From the NCBI GenBank assembly GCA_028285445.1, contig JANQPQ010000055.1:1-35309 (forward strand): a stretch of 35,309 bases of DNA, in the 5' to 3' direction. The position numbers and the translations under genes were made by a program. Each line of letters begins with the position of its first letter. Position 1 is the first letter of the stretch. Shown here one piece after another: positions 17,715 to 26,180 of the stretch. Under the pieces are notes generated by a model, which searched no databases, was not told where the DNA came from, and saw only the letters and a list, made by a program, of their open reading frames with translations. Source of the stretch: Cyclobacteriaceae bacterium. Lineage in GTDB: Bacteria > Bacteroidota > Bacteroidia > Cytophagales > Cyclobacteriaceae.

Positions 17715-17810
17715 ATTTTCAAATGGAAGAGTTAATGTAAAACCTGAGACACTCAGGCTCATTCAATTGACGACTCCGATCAATTAATATTTTAAGTTTT
17801 AAAATTTTTG

Positions 17811-19460
17811 CTAAGCTAGAATCCTCACCGGATCCTCTAGCAACTGCTTGAGGGTTTGTAAGAATGCCGAACCGACAGCGCCATCAACAACACGGTGGTC
17901 GCATGACATGGTAACCTTCATTACATTACCCGGAACCAGTTCGCCATCTTTTACAACCGCCGTTTGCTTAATTCCACCCACTGCAAGTATGCAGGCATCT
18001 GGAGGATTAATAATAGCGGTAAATTCTTCTATGCCAAACATTCCCAGGTTAGATATGGTAAAGGTATTTCCTTCCCAATCGCTGGGTTGCAACTCTTTGT
18101 TTTTGGCTTTTCCGGCAAGGTCTTTAACCTCAGTGGAAATGTGGGATAGGGTTTTGTTATCAGTAAACCTGATTACTGGCACCAACAAGCCCTCATCTAC
18201 CGCCACGGCAACGCCAATGTGAATATGGTTGTTGTACCTAATCCTATCGCCCAACCAAGAAGCATTAACCTTGGGGTGCTGCCTCAAAGCAGTAGCGCAA
18301 GCCTTGATAATGATATCGTTGAAAGAGATCTTAACGGGAGCAACTTCATTGATGCTTTTGCGCGCTTCCATGCAGTTGTCCATGTTAACCTCCATGGTAA
18401 GGTAGAAGTGAGGAGAAGTAAATTTACTCTCAGATAATCGCTTGGCAATTGTCTTACGCATTTGCGAGACATTCACTTCCTCAAAGCTCTCTTCGCCAAC
18501 CACTGTAGGCAAAGTAATTGGAGCAGTGGTAGTTGCGCCCTCTGTAGCGGCTGGTACTGTTCCGGGCACAAAGGCCTCAATATCTCTTTTGATTATTCTG
18601 CCGTGGTCACCGCTTCCCTGGATTTGTGACAGGTCATAACCCTTTTCCTGGGCCATTTTCTTGGCTAAGGGTGAAGCCAATATCCTACCGTTAGACTGCG
18701 CAGGTGCGGGAGCCTGGGTAGCCGGACTGGGCGCCGGGGCTGTTGCTGCCGTCGCAGGAGCGGCAACCGGCTCGGGTGGTGCTGAGGCTGCAACATCAGC
18801 AGTAGCTGGAGTTGCAGCGGTGGCTTGATGAGCCTTTAGTAGTGTCTCATAGTCTGCACCTTTCTCACCAACTATTGCGATTATCCCATCTACTGGTACC
18901 GCCTCTCCATCCTTCACCCCAATATAAAGCAATGTGCCATCTTCGTAGGCCTCCAATTCCATGGTGGCCTTGTCGGTCTCTACCTCTGCAAGAATATCAC
19001 CAGACTTCACTTCATCTCCTTCCTTCTTCAGCCAGGAAGCGATTGTACCTTCTTCCATGGTATCACTCATTTTAGGCATGGTGATAACTGAAGCTTTGAT
19101 CCCAGATACGTCAATATCGGCGGCAGTATCATCTGAAGTAGGAGCATCGGTGCTTGTATCATCAGTGCTAACTGGTGCTACAGCAGTTGAGGCCTCTTTC
19201 AACAACTCAGATATATCTTCCCCTTTGGATCCGATAATAGCGATTACACCATCCACCGGAACGGCTTCACCGTCTTTAACTCCTATATGTAGTAAGACGC
19301 CATCCTCGTAGGATTCCAACTCCATGGTGGCTTTATCCGTTTCAACCTCCGCCAGAATGTCACCAGACTTCACTTCATCTCCTTCCTTCTTCAACCAGGA
19401 AGCGATCACACCCTCCTCCATGGTGTCACTCATTTTCGGCATTCTTATAACTTCGGCCAT
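17811..19460 (-). CDS. Dihydrolipoamide acetyltransferase (E2 of pyruvate dehydrogenase complex), two lipoyl domains
   Basis: The 549-residue protein has two lipoyl domains (about 1-80 and 125-205), each with the lipoylated lysine in ETDKATMEL (K43 and K164), joined by linkers rich in Ala, Pro and Thr. A peripheral subunit-binding domain (about 258-297, ASPLAKKMAQ...GSGDHGRIIKRD) follows, then the acyltransferase domain with H522 and D526 in CDHRVVDG. It carries acetyl groups from E1 to CoA at the core of the 2-oxoacid dehydrogenase complex in the cytoplasm; pyruvate is the likely substrate, given two lipoyl domains and overall similarity, but a branched-chain or oxoglutarate E2 is not fully excluded. 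E1 and E3 genes are not nearby. A strong promoter lies upstream. Confidence 0.92.
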   Translation of the reverse strand: MAEVIRMPKMSDTMEEGVIASWLKKEGDEVKSGDILAEVETDKATMELESYEDGVLLHIGVKDGEAVPVDGVIAIIGSKGEDISELLKEASTAVAPVSTDDTSTDAPTSDDTAADIDVSGIKASVITMPKMSDTMEEGTIASWLKKEGDEVKSGDILAEVETDKATMELEAYEDGTLLYIGVKDGEAVPVDGIIAIVGEKGADYETLLKAHQATAATPATADVAASAPPEPVAAPATAATAPAPSPATQAPAPAQSNGRILASPLAKKMAQEKGYDLSQIQGSGDHGRIIKRDIEAFVPGTVPAATEGATTTAPITLPTVVGEESFEEVNVSQMRKTIAKRLSESKFTSPHFYLTMEVNMDNCMEARKSINEVAPVKISFNDIIIKACATALRQHPKVNASWLGDRIRYNNHIHIGVAVAVDEGLLVPVIRFTDNKTLSHISTEVKDLAGKAKNKELQPSDWEGNTFTISNLGMFGIEEFTAIINPPDACILAVGGIKQTAVVKDGELVPGNVMKVTMSCDHRVVDGAVGSAFLQTLKQLLEDPVRILA

Positions 19461-19482
19461 AGCTAGATTTGCGTTTAGTGAC

Positions 19483-19514
19483 CAAAAATAGTTGGAATAA
19501 ACCCTATTTTCAAA
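19483..19514 (-). promoter_or_regulatory. Bacteroidota-type promoter of the E2 gene
   Basis: On the minus strand a TTTG (19511-19514) is followed after 20 bases by TATTTTTG (19483-19490). Both match the Bacteroidota consensus TTTG-N19-TAnnTTTG within one base of spacing. It lies 22 bases upstream of the E2 start codon at 19460, so transcription should begin near 19475. Confidence 0.7.
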
Positions 19515-19594
19515 TTTTGATTTTTGCCTTAATCAAGGTGCTTATCACCACTTTATTGGAGCCTAAAAAAAATAGCTAGACGACCAGGGAATCT

Positions 19595-20011
19595 TTACTC
19601 TAATCGTGTGTAAATACCACCATAGTCTATCGACTTTGTACTATCCCGATTTTGACTATACACAAGGTCCTGTACTGTCCAGTGGTCGTTCTCATAAGAG
19701 AAAGTCAGTACCAGGTCTTCGAAAGTAACATCGGACGAATCATTGAAAGTGTACATTTCGTCCTCACCTACATAATCATCAAAATCCGCTGAATTGAAAA
19801 GGTAGGCGATCACTTCATCATTGGCAGCATAAAAATCGAAATCTATTTCCTTTGAAAATGCAGTAGGGTCATGGACAACCTTAAGGGTGTCACTTCCTTT
19901 TACAAATACCCCTTCAAGTGGAGAAGCATCTGACACCTCGGAGGTTGAGGATTCCTTACCACAAGCAGCTACAAAAAGAGCGCTGAGCAACAATAACAAT
20001 GGGCGTATCAT
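19595..20011 (-). CDS. Small lipoprotein of unknown function
   Basis: The 138-residue product has a lipoprotein signal with acceptor C17 (FVAACGKE). The mature part is acidic (SADFDDYVGEDEMY) and appears beta-rich, with LVLTFSYENDHWTVQDLVY near the end. No family is recognised. It begins 87 bases after the end of the large peptidase-propeller-barrel gene on the same strand and could belong to its transcript. Its acidic, beta-rich makeup would suit a small outer-membrane-associated partner, but this is a guess. Confidence 0.7.
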   Translation of the reverse strand: MIRPLLLLLSALFVAACGKESSTSEVSDASPLEGVFVKGSDTLKVVHDPTAFSKEIDFDFYAANDEVIAYLFNSADFDDYVGEDEMYTFNDSSDVTFEDLVLTFSYENDHWTVQDLVYSQNRDSTKSIDYGGIYTRLE

Positions 20012-20098
20012 TTTTCACTATAGTTGATTGCAGATTCTTACTAGAATTTAGGAAAAATTCACTGAAAGCGCCAATCACGAGGATTCGGGAGGTACCAA

Positions 20099-23068
20099 TC
20101 AGAATCCGATATCTGCCAATACAAATTCTACGGCAAAATTCTCTCCGGTGCCAAAAGGGTCGTTTTTATAAAGCACCCGAAAACCAAGGTCGAATGGCAC
20201 AAAGAATCGCATGGCATTGAAGTCAAAGGTCGTTTCCACACCCAGCGAGTAATAATTAATTGTTCTGTCTCCTCCTACTGCAAATCCTGGAAGAATATCG
20301 AAGTTTATAGCCTCGCTTCTCCCCTGCGCTCCATCGAAGAAGAAATTCATCTTCACTCTTTGGATGTATAGTAGTGGGCCGAGAGCAATTTCAGGATAAA
20401 GCACTGGCAGAGCATAATTTATGGCCCCGAATGTATAATTCTCAAAAGCCGATGCCCCAAACCCTCTTGGAAACTCAATTCGGTTTGGGAACCAGTAATC
20501 TGTACTTCCGAAAGTTATCTTGCGAGTTTGAAAACCTCCTTGCAACAAAATGGAGTGGTGCTTAAAGGCTCCGGGCAAGTAAATGCCAGCGCGAACAGCT
20601 GTCAGCCCGCCATCGAAATCGCCTCCATAAGGTGTACCGAAACGCTCGAAAGTTAAATATCCACCAAACTTAGGGTTGATATCTCTTTGGGCCACTTTCA
20701 TTAGTGAAGTGAACTGAAACTCAAATTCGTTTTCAAGCAAAGAACCCTCTCCAACCAGATCGTAGGCTGGCAACACCAGGTTGCGACCGTTTTGGTTGAA
20801 ATTATTTTCATAATCCATTACCCTGGTAACACCAACATAATTGCCAATGCTGAATCGTGTACTAAACCGGTTTTTAGTGAGATTCAAAGGAATCCGAAAA
20901 CCGGCTTTATATCCCATTTCGTTCCATTCTAATTTGGCCTGCTGAATTGTACCGGTGGTATCTCTAAAAACTTCATTGGTACTGCGGTTGCCATAACTGG
21001 CCTCGATATCCAAAATCGGGTAAAAGCCCTGGTAGCTCCACCGGGCAGAAACGGTACCCTCTTCATCATCAATATCATAGACATAGGCCACTCGAAAATT
21101 TGAGGTGCTCAGCACATCCTGAGTTGTAACCCCAAAAGAAACCTCTCTGGTGGTAGAATTAGCAAATGGCCCCCACGATACCGGTTTCAGAATTCCCGAA
21201 ACACGTCTATAGGGCCTGGTATTGAATCGCTCTGAAGGTACGTCGTCAAACAGATCCTCATGCCCTTCCTGTTCAACAATTGTCTGGTAATATCTAACAT
21301 CCCTGTCCTGAACTTCACTAATTGGTTTCCACTGGCTGGGATCGTAAGCTGTTTTCTTTACTTCCATGCCATCCCTTGCAAAATCATTGTAAAGTAGCAA
21401 GCTGCCATCTTGTGACACCGACGGATTGTAGGTACCATATTTACCTGAAGTAACCTGAAATCTATTGCCATTCGTAACATCAATCGCATAGATATTATCT
21501 ATGCCGCTGTAAGGTGAATTGTATAAAACAAAATTATCCTGCTTTACGGGGTGGGTAACATTTTCATGAGAGTAAGGATAGAGATTGCGCTCCTCACCGG
21601 TTTCTGGGTTTACAATGGCTATGGTCTTTCCAACATCTTTAGTTTTGAGCACCACTATCTCTGAACCATTGTCAGACCAGCGCGGCATGGCGTAAGCAGC
21701 ATTTTCAGGATTAGGAAGAGGTCTCTTGAGAGGAGCTATTACATTAGCTTCCGACCCTACAAAGATGTCAAGATCGAAAACCACCAAGTTCATGGTATTG
21801 TCTTCCGTAATTTCCTGCGCTACCACTTTTTTGCCATCAGGAGATATTGCCACTCCCTTGTATCGTGACTTGTTGGTGCGATAATGTTTGCCGCTAGCTA
21901 TGTCGAAGACTTTTATCTCGGAATAATCTTTAAGCGGCCAGCGCGGATCGAATTCATGTTCATTCCAGATAATTCTGCCGCCACCAGACGTAAGCATCTG
22001 ATTGTCTGCAATCTGTCCGGGAATAAAAAGTTTGGTTTCGGAGCCATCTTCCCCGAGAGCTACAAACGTTGTAATGTCTCCTTGCCCACTTTTTTGGACC
22101 AACACCCTACCATCTTCAAGTAACTGCGGATAACTGTAGTTAGTAAAGATCTTATTCGATCGAACATTCACCTGGTCGCTCTCCGTAACTTCTAAACCCT
22201 CCTGTTGCTGTTGCCAAATCTGCTTCATCTCAGCCATCATCTCGTTGTAATTGGCTCGTGCACCTTTACCTGTATATTTTTTAATAGCCCGGGAAAAAGT
22301 AAATGGGAGAATAGACCAGTAATTCGCATCCTTCATGATTTTTCCCCAAATCTCAGGGCCATGCTTCTTACGCATATATGTGGTGTAGTAGAACCCCAGC
22401 CTATAATGGTCTGGAACGAAATGCTTGAAAGATCGCAAGTATTGCTTGTTATAGGTGAAAGCGCCCCTTTCCAACAGGTTGGTTCTAAATTCCAGGTCGA
22501 AGCGTGGAGTACGGCCGCGGCCTGAGCGGGTTAATGCTGTCTCAATGCCAACCGCATCTCCTTCCCAGAACCAGGTTGGGGTGGCAAAAACGGCCATCAA
22601 ATTGTGAGATTGTTCTCCGAAAAAGGTATGGGCCAGTTGATTTATCCCTGTCTTACTTTTAGAAAACTGTGCGATATGCCTGAATTCATGCAAAGCCAAA
22701 AACTCCAGCCAATCATTTGTACCAACTAAGTTGTGGTTCTGTGGTGCAGTGGTGAAAAACTCCGAGCGCCGGGGGCCCAGGGTTACAAAACCATTGGAGA
22801 CGGTTGTCTGGTTTTGGAGAATGATAGAAACTTTCTTGGGCTCTACTCCCATGGTGGATGAGGCCGGGCCATAAAGATGCTGCAAGATATTGGCCGTACG
22901 CTGAGCCTCTGATTCAAAGGTGGTAGGATAAATTATTCGGAATCTATCCGTATTAATCTGCATCCACTTCAGGCTGGCCGGGTTATTATTAAGAACGATC
23001 TGGGCGGCCAAGTCGCTGACTCCCAGGACTATCGCGATAAAGAAGGTTAGGTATTTCAGTTGTCTCAA
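20099..23068 (-). CDS. Peptidase MA-like zinc protease fused to TolB-like propeller and probable outer-membrane barrel
   Basis: This 989-residue protein has a signal peptide ending in LAAQ (about residue 23). Residues 30-300 resemble gluzincin (peptidase MA-like) proteases: HEFRH at 127-131 and, about 40 residues later, PTWFWEGDAVG with E169 as third zinc ligand. Residues 310-590 have repeated TolB/WD40-like strands such as GVAISPDGKKVV, MPRWSDNGSEIVVL and NPSVSQDGSLLLYNDF. The last 370 residues alternate aromatic and polar residues (FSIGNYVGVTR, GGYLTFERFGTPYGG) and end with phenylalanine (LADIGF), as outer-membrane barrels do. I infer an exported protease held in the outer membrane. The start is TTG, as no ATG lies near. 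It is divergent from the M16 cluster. Confidence 0.82.
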   Translation of the reverse strand: MRQLKYLTFFIAIVLGVSDLAAQIVLNNNPASLKWMQINTDRFRIIYPTTFESEAQRTANILQHLYGPASSTMGVEPKKVSIILQNQTTVSNGFVTLGPRRSEFFTTAPQNHNLVGTNDWLEFLALHEFRHIAQFSKSKTGINQLAHTFFGEQSHNLMAVFATPTWFWEGDAVGIETALTRSGRGRTPRFDLEFRTNLLERGAFTYNKQYLRSFKHFVPDHYRLGFYYTTYMRKKHGPEIWGKIMKDANYWSILPFTFSRAIKKYTGKGARANYNEMMAEMKQIWQQQQEGLEVTESDQVNVRSNKIFTNYSYPQLLEDGRVLVQKSGQGDITTFVALGEDGSETKLFIPGQIADNQMLTSGGGRIIWNEHEFDPRWPLKDYSEIKVFDIASGKHYRTNKSRYKGVAISPDGKKVVAQEITEDNTMNLVVFDLDIFVGSEANVIAPLKRPLPNPENAAYAMPRWSDNGSEIVVLKTKDVGKTIAIVNPETGEERNLYPYSHENVTHPVKQDNFVLYNSPYSGIDNIYAIDVTNGNRFQVTSGKYGTYNPSVSQDGSLLLYNDFARDGMEVKKTAYDPSQWKPISEVQDRDVRYYQTIVEQEGHEDLFDDVPSERFNTRPYRRVSGILKPVSWGPFANSTTREVSFGVTTQDVLSTSNFRVAYVYDIDDEEGTVSARWSYQGFYPILDIEASYGNRSTNEVFRDTTGTIQQAKLEWNEMGYKAGFRIPLNLTKNRFSTRFSIGNYVGVTRVMDYENNFNQNGRNLVLPAYDLVGEGSLLENEFEFQFTSLMKVAQRDINPKFGGYLTFERFGTPYGGDFDGGLTAVRAGIYLPGAFKHHSILLQGGFQTRKITFGSTDYWFPNRIEFPRGFGASAFENYTFGAINYALPVLYPEIALGPLLYIQRVKMNFFFDGAQGRSEAINFDILPGFAVGGDRTINYYSLGVETTFDFNAMRFFVPFDLGFRVLYKNDPFGTGENFAVEFVLADIGF

Positions 23069-23250
23069 ATGTAAGATCCGATTTCGTCCGTTTCAGCGCC
23101 GCAAAATACTAGCCATTTCTGTGCTATGAAAGACATAAAAGCATTTGCATTACCCAAATTGCGCTATTCCATCGACGGATAAACGGCTTCCATTAAACAA
23201 GATTGTTCACCATTTAGGGAATAAGACGCCATTTTCTGAAGATTTGTACC

Positions 23251-23258
23251 TAGTTTTG
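23251..23258 (+). promoter_or_regulatory. Putative -7 element upstream of the M16 cluster
   Basis: TAGTTTTG fits TAnnTTTG and lies 21 bases before the chosen ATG at 23280. The T-rich stretch at 23232-23235 is about 15 bases upstream, which is short for the -33 element, so the call is tentative. It supports the internal start over the longer frame beginning at 23145. Confidence 0.4.
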
Positions 23259-23279
23259 AACAAACTGTTTAATCAAAAA

Positions 23280-24671
23280 ATGCGACTTAAAACTATTCAC
23301 AGATCGGGAATTACCCTACTTACCCTGATTTTGGCATTCGTCAGTTGCCAACCACCTGCTGAAGAGCAGGCCACCACCTCAGAATTTAGTGTGCCTGTTG
23401 ACTATTATAAACTAGACAATGGTCTCAAAGTAATTCTGTCAGAAGACAAAACATCGCCAACCGTTATCGTGGCCGTGTACTACAATATCGGGTTCAGAAT
23501 TGAACCGAGAGACCGCACTGGATTCGCACACCTTTTTGAGCACATGATGTTCCAGGGTTCTCAAAACCTTGGTAAAATGGAGTTCATCAACCTGGTGCAA
23601 AGCAATGGCGGTGTACTTAATGGTTCAACCAGATTCGATTTCACCAATTACTTTGAAATTCTGCCTGCCCACAAACTGGAAACGGCTCTATGGGCAGAAG
23701 CAGACAGGATGAAAGGGCTGGCAATTACGGAGGAAAATCTGATCAACCAGCAAGGAGTTGTGAAGAATGAAGTAAAAGTGAATGTCCTCAACCAACCTTA
23801 TGGCGGATTTCCATGGTTGGATATGCCTCAGTACGCCAATGAAAACTGGTATAATGCTCACAACTTCTATGGCGAACTGGAAGATCTCGATGCTGCTACC
23901 TTAGAGGATGTGCAATCATTCTTTGATACCTACTACTCGCCAAACAACGCAGCAATTGCTGTGGTTGGTGATTTTGATGCCACGGAAGCAAAAGCCTGGA
24001 TAGAACAGTATTTCGCTGCTATCCCTTCTGCTGAACTACCAGAATTGCCAGACATTTCTGAGCCCAAGCAAACAGAAGAGAAGAGATTTAACAAAACAGA
24101 TAAACTAGCTAACAAACCAGCAATTGCTTTCGCCTACCATATGCCAGAGAGAAACACTCCTGAATATTACGCCATGGGGCTACTTGACCAAATTCTGGTA
24201 CAGGGCAACAATAGTAAGTTGCATGTGAATATGGTGAAAGACAAAGGCTATGCAGGTAACGTAACAGGTGGCATAAACTACCTGGGAAATATGTTCAACT
24301 ACAACGGCCCTATGATCTGGATGGCCAACCTCACGCATGATAATGAGGTGGCTTCAGATTCAATTATTCAAACACTAGATGAGGTAATTGCTGATCTAAG
24401 TACCAATGGCGTTAGCCAGGCAGAGCTAGACGGCGCTATCGTTAAGCTTCGCTCATCACTGTACGACAACATTGGCGGATTCTTTGGCATTGGCAGAGCA
24501 GATCTGCTTTGCACATTTGCTCTTTTCGATGATAACCCTGCCCGTATTAACGACATCGAATCGGAATTCAAGAAAGTTACGCCGGCATTGATCAAGAAAA
24601 CAATTGACGAATACTTGACGGCTTCAAATAGAACCATACTCACTCTGGAACCCCAGGCTGTGGCCAACTAA
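23280..24671 (+). CDS. M16 zinc protease, catalytic half, lipoprotein
   Basis: The 463-residue protein has a lipoprotein signal with C23 (LAFVSCQPP). The inverted zinc motif HLFEH (H84, E87, H88) is intact, followed by the downstream glutamate region in VVKNEVKVN. This marks the catalytic subunit of a two-part M16 protease (as in mitochondrial processing peptidase or SphM16). Substrates are usually short unfolded peptides enclosed in a chamber. The longer frame from 23145 adds 45 residues without a signal peptide, so the ATG at 23280, behind a TAGTTTTG element, is preferred. The partner gene starts 12 bases downstream. Lipidation suggests location on the periplasmic side of a membrane. Confidence 0.9.
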   Translation: MRLKTIHRSGITLLTLILAFVSCQPPAEEQATTSEFSVPVDYYKLDNGLKVILSEDKTSPTVIVAVYYNIGFRIEPRDRTGFAHLFEHMMFQGSQNLGKMEFINLVQSNGGVLNGSTRFDFTNYFEILPAHKLETALWAEADRMKGLAITEENLINQQGVVKNEVKVNVLNQPYGGFPWLDMPQYANENWYNAHNFYGELEDLDAATLEDVQSFFDTYYSPNNAAIAVVGDFDATEAKAWIEQYFAAIPSAELPELPDISEPKQTEEKRFNKTDKLANKPAIAFAYHMPERNTPEYYAMGLLDQILVQGNNSKLHVNMVKDKGYAGNVTGGINYLGNMFNYNGPMIWMANLTHDNEVASDSIIQTLDEVIADLSTNGVSQAELDGAIVKLRSSLYDNIGGFFGIGRADLLCTFALFDDNPARINDIESEFKKVTPALIKKTIDEYLTASNRTILTLEPQAVAN

Positions 24672-24682
24672 AGATTCAAAAA

Positions 24683-26065
24683 ATGAAGACTATAAAATTT
24701 AGCATCATCATATTATTAGCAGCTGCAACTGCATTCGCCCAAAAGGAAACACCGCCAGAAGGAGGTACTCCACGCGACTTCCAGTTACCAGCCAAAAAGG
24801 TATCATCACTTGAAAATGGTTTGAACAGCACCATGGTGCAATATGGTGCCATCCCTAAGGCAACGGTTAGACTTATCATCTGGACCGGTAACATCCACGA
24901 ACAAGAGAACCAGGTATGGTTAGCCGATATCATGGGCGACCTTTTGGAAGAAGGTACTACTACTAAAGACGCTCAAACAATCGCCGATGCCATGGCTAAT
25001 ATGGGTGGAAACCTTAACATCAATGTAGGTCAGAACCAAACCACTATTAATGGGTCTGTACTGGCTGAGTTTGCTCCTGATGCGGTAAGGCTTTTTGCTG
25101 ACATCATCAGAAATCCTGCCTTTCCGGAATCGGAGCTGGAGCGTTTGAAAAATGATCGCAAGCGACAGTTGAGCGTTCAGAAAACGCAGCCACAGCCACT
25201 TGCCCAGGAGGCCTTTAGAAAAAAAGTATATGGAGATCATGCCTATGGCCGGTTCTTCCCTACCGAAGAAATGATCGATGCCTATACTATCGATGATGTA
25301 AAGGCATTTTATAACGACAACTTTGGCGCTAAGCGCACAACTGTTTATGTGGTAGGAATGTTTGATGAAAATTCCGTTTCAGAGGCCATCACCGAATCTT
25401 TCAATGACTGGCAGTCTGGCCCGGAAAGGGAATTCCCTGAAGCTAACCCTGTTACCAACCAGGAAATTGATGTGCTGGATCGGCCAGATGCACCTCAGTC
25501 TACTATTGTGATCGGTTTGCCCGTTGTGGATCCATCGCACCCTGACTATCTGGCGTTACAGGTAACTAATGCACTGCTTGGCGGTTCATTTTCATCGAGA
25601 ATTACATCTAACATAAGGGAAGACAAAGGATACACCTACTCGCCTTTTAGCACGGTAAACACCGGCAAAGGTGCTGCCATCTGGTACGAGCAGGCTGACG
25701 TAACCACAGAACACACAGGTGCCTCTCTGAGAGAGATTGTTGGTGAGATAAACAAACTGCAAGAAGAGCCCCCATCAGCCGAAGAACTGGAAGGAATACA
25801 GAATTATCAGGCTGGAATTTTTGTACTGCAAAACAGCTCCCGCGGTGGCATTATCAACCAGCTTTCATTTCTTGATCTACACGATTTACCTGAAAACTAC
25901 CTAACTGATCAGGTAAAGAACATTCACGCGCTAACACCGGAAATGATCCAGGAAATGGCGCAGAAGTATATCAGGGATGAGGAAATGACGCTTGTAATTG
26001 TAGGCGATAAGAAGGTTTTGGAAAGCCAGATTGCCGAGTATGAAGCAGCTCTTAAAAAACTTTAA
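24683..26065 (+). CDS. M16 protease partner subunit without zinc motif
   Basis: This 460-residue secreted protein (signal peptide ending in AFAQ, residue 20) has the M16 fold but its zinc site is lost: the place of HxxEH reads DIMGD within LADIMGDLLEEGT. The substrate-binding R/Y pair is retained in SSRITSNIREDKGYTYSPF. This is the usual division of labour in split M16 enzymes: one subunit cuts, the other holds the peptide. It follows the catalytic gene (23280-24671) by 11 bases, so the two very likely form a heterodimer. An AT-rich inverted repeat (26051-26076) overlaps its stop, but it is too weak to call a terminator. Confidence 0.9.
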   Translation: MKTIKFSIIILLAAATAFAQKETPPEGGTPRDFQLPAKKVSSLENGLNSTMVQYGAIPKATVRLIIWTGNIHEQENQVWLADIMGDLLEEGTTTKDAQTIADAMANMGGNLNINVGQNQTTINGSVLAEFAPDAVRLFADIIRNPAFPESELERLKNDRKRQLSVQKTQPQPLAQEAFRKKVYGDHAYGRFFPTEEMIDAYTIDDVKAFYNDNFGAKRTTVYVVGMFDENSVSEAITESFNDWQSGPEREFPEANPVTNQEIDVLDRPDAPQSTIVIGLPVVDPSHPDYLALQVTNALLGGSFSSRITSNIREDKGYTYSPFSTVNTGKGAAIWYEQADVTTEHTGASLREIVGEINKLQEEPPSAEELEGIQNYQAGIFVLQNSSRGGIINQLSFLDLHDLPENYLTDQVKNIHALTPEMIQEMAQKYIRDEEMTLVIVGDKKVLESQIAEYEAALKKL

Positions 26066-26125
26066 CATTTTTTAAGAAAGTATTAAAGAACTTTTTCCCA
26101 GGGCAATACATCATTAAGTATGTAT

Positions 26126-26133
26126 TACCTTTG
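26126..26133 (+). promoter_or_regulatory. Putative -7 promoter element upstream of the fused M16 gene
   Basis: TACCTTTG, followed by CACC, matches the Bacteroidota -7 consensus and sits 47 bases before the ATG at 26181. No clear TTTG lies at the right distance upstream. It suggests that the third M16 gene has its own promoter. Confidence 0.55.
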
Positions 26134-26180
26134 CACCTTTTAACGATAACCGAATCTAAGTACCCAAATTGAATAAGCTT

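Noticed and set aside
23145-23279. N-terminal extension of the first M16 gene by 45 residues
   Set aside because: The extension would bury the lipoprotein signal, and a promoter-like element (23251-23258) lies within it.
26051-26076. Inverted repeat CTTAAAAAA / TTTTTTAAG at the end of the second M16 gene
   Set aside because: The stem is made almost only of A-T pairs and is too weak to support as a terminator.
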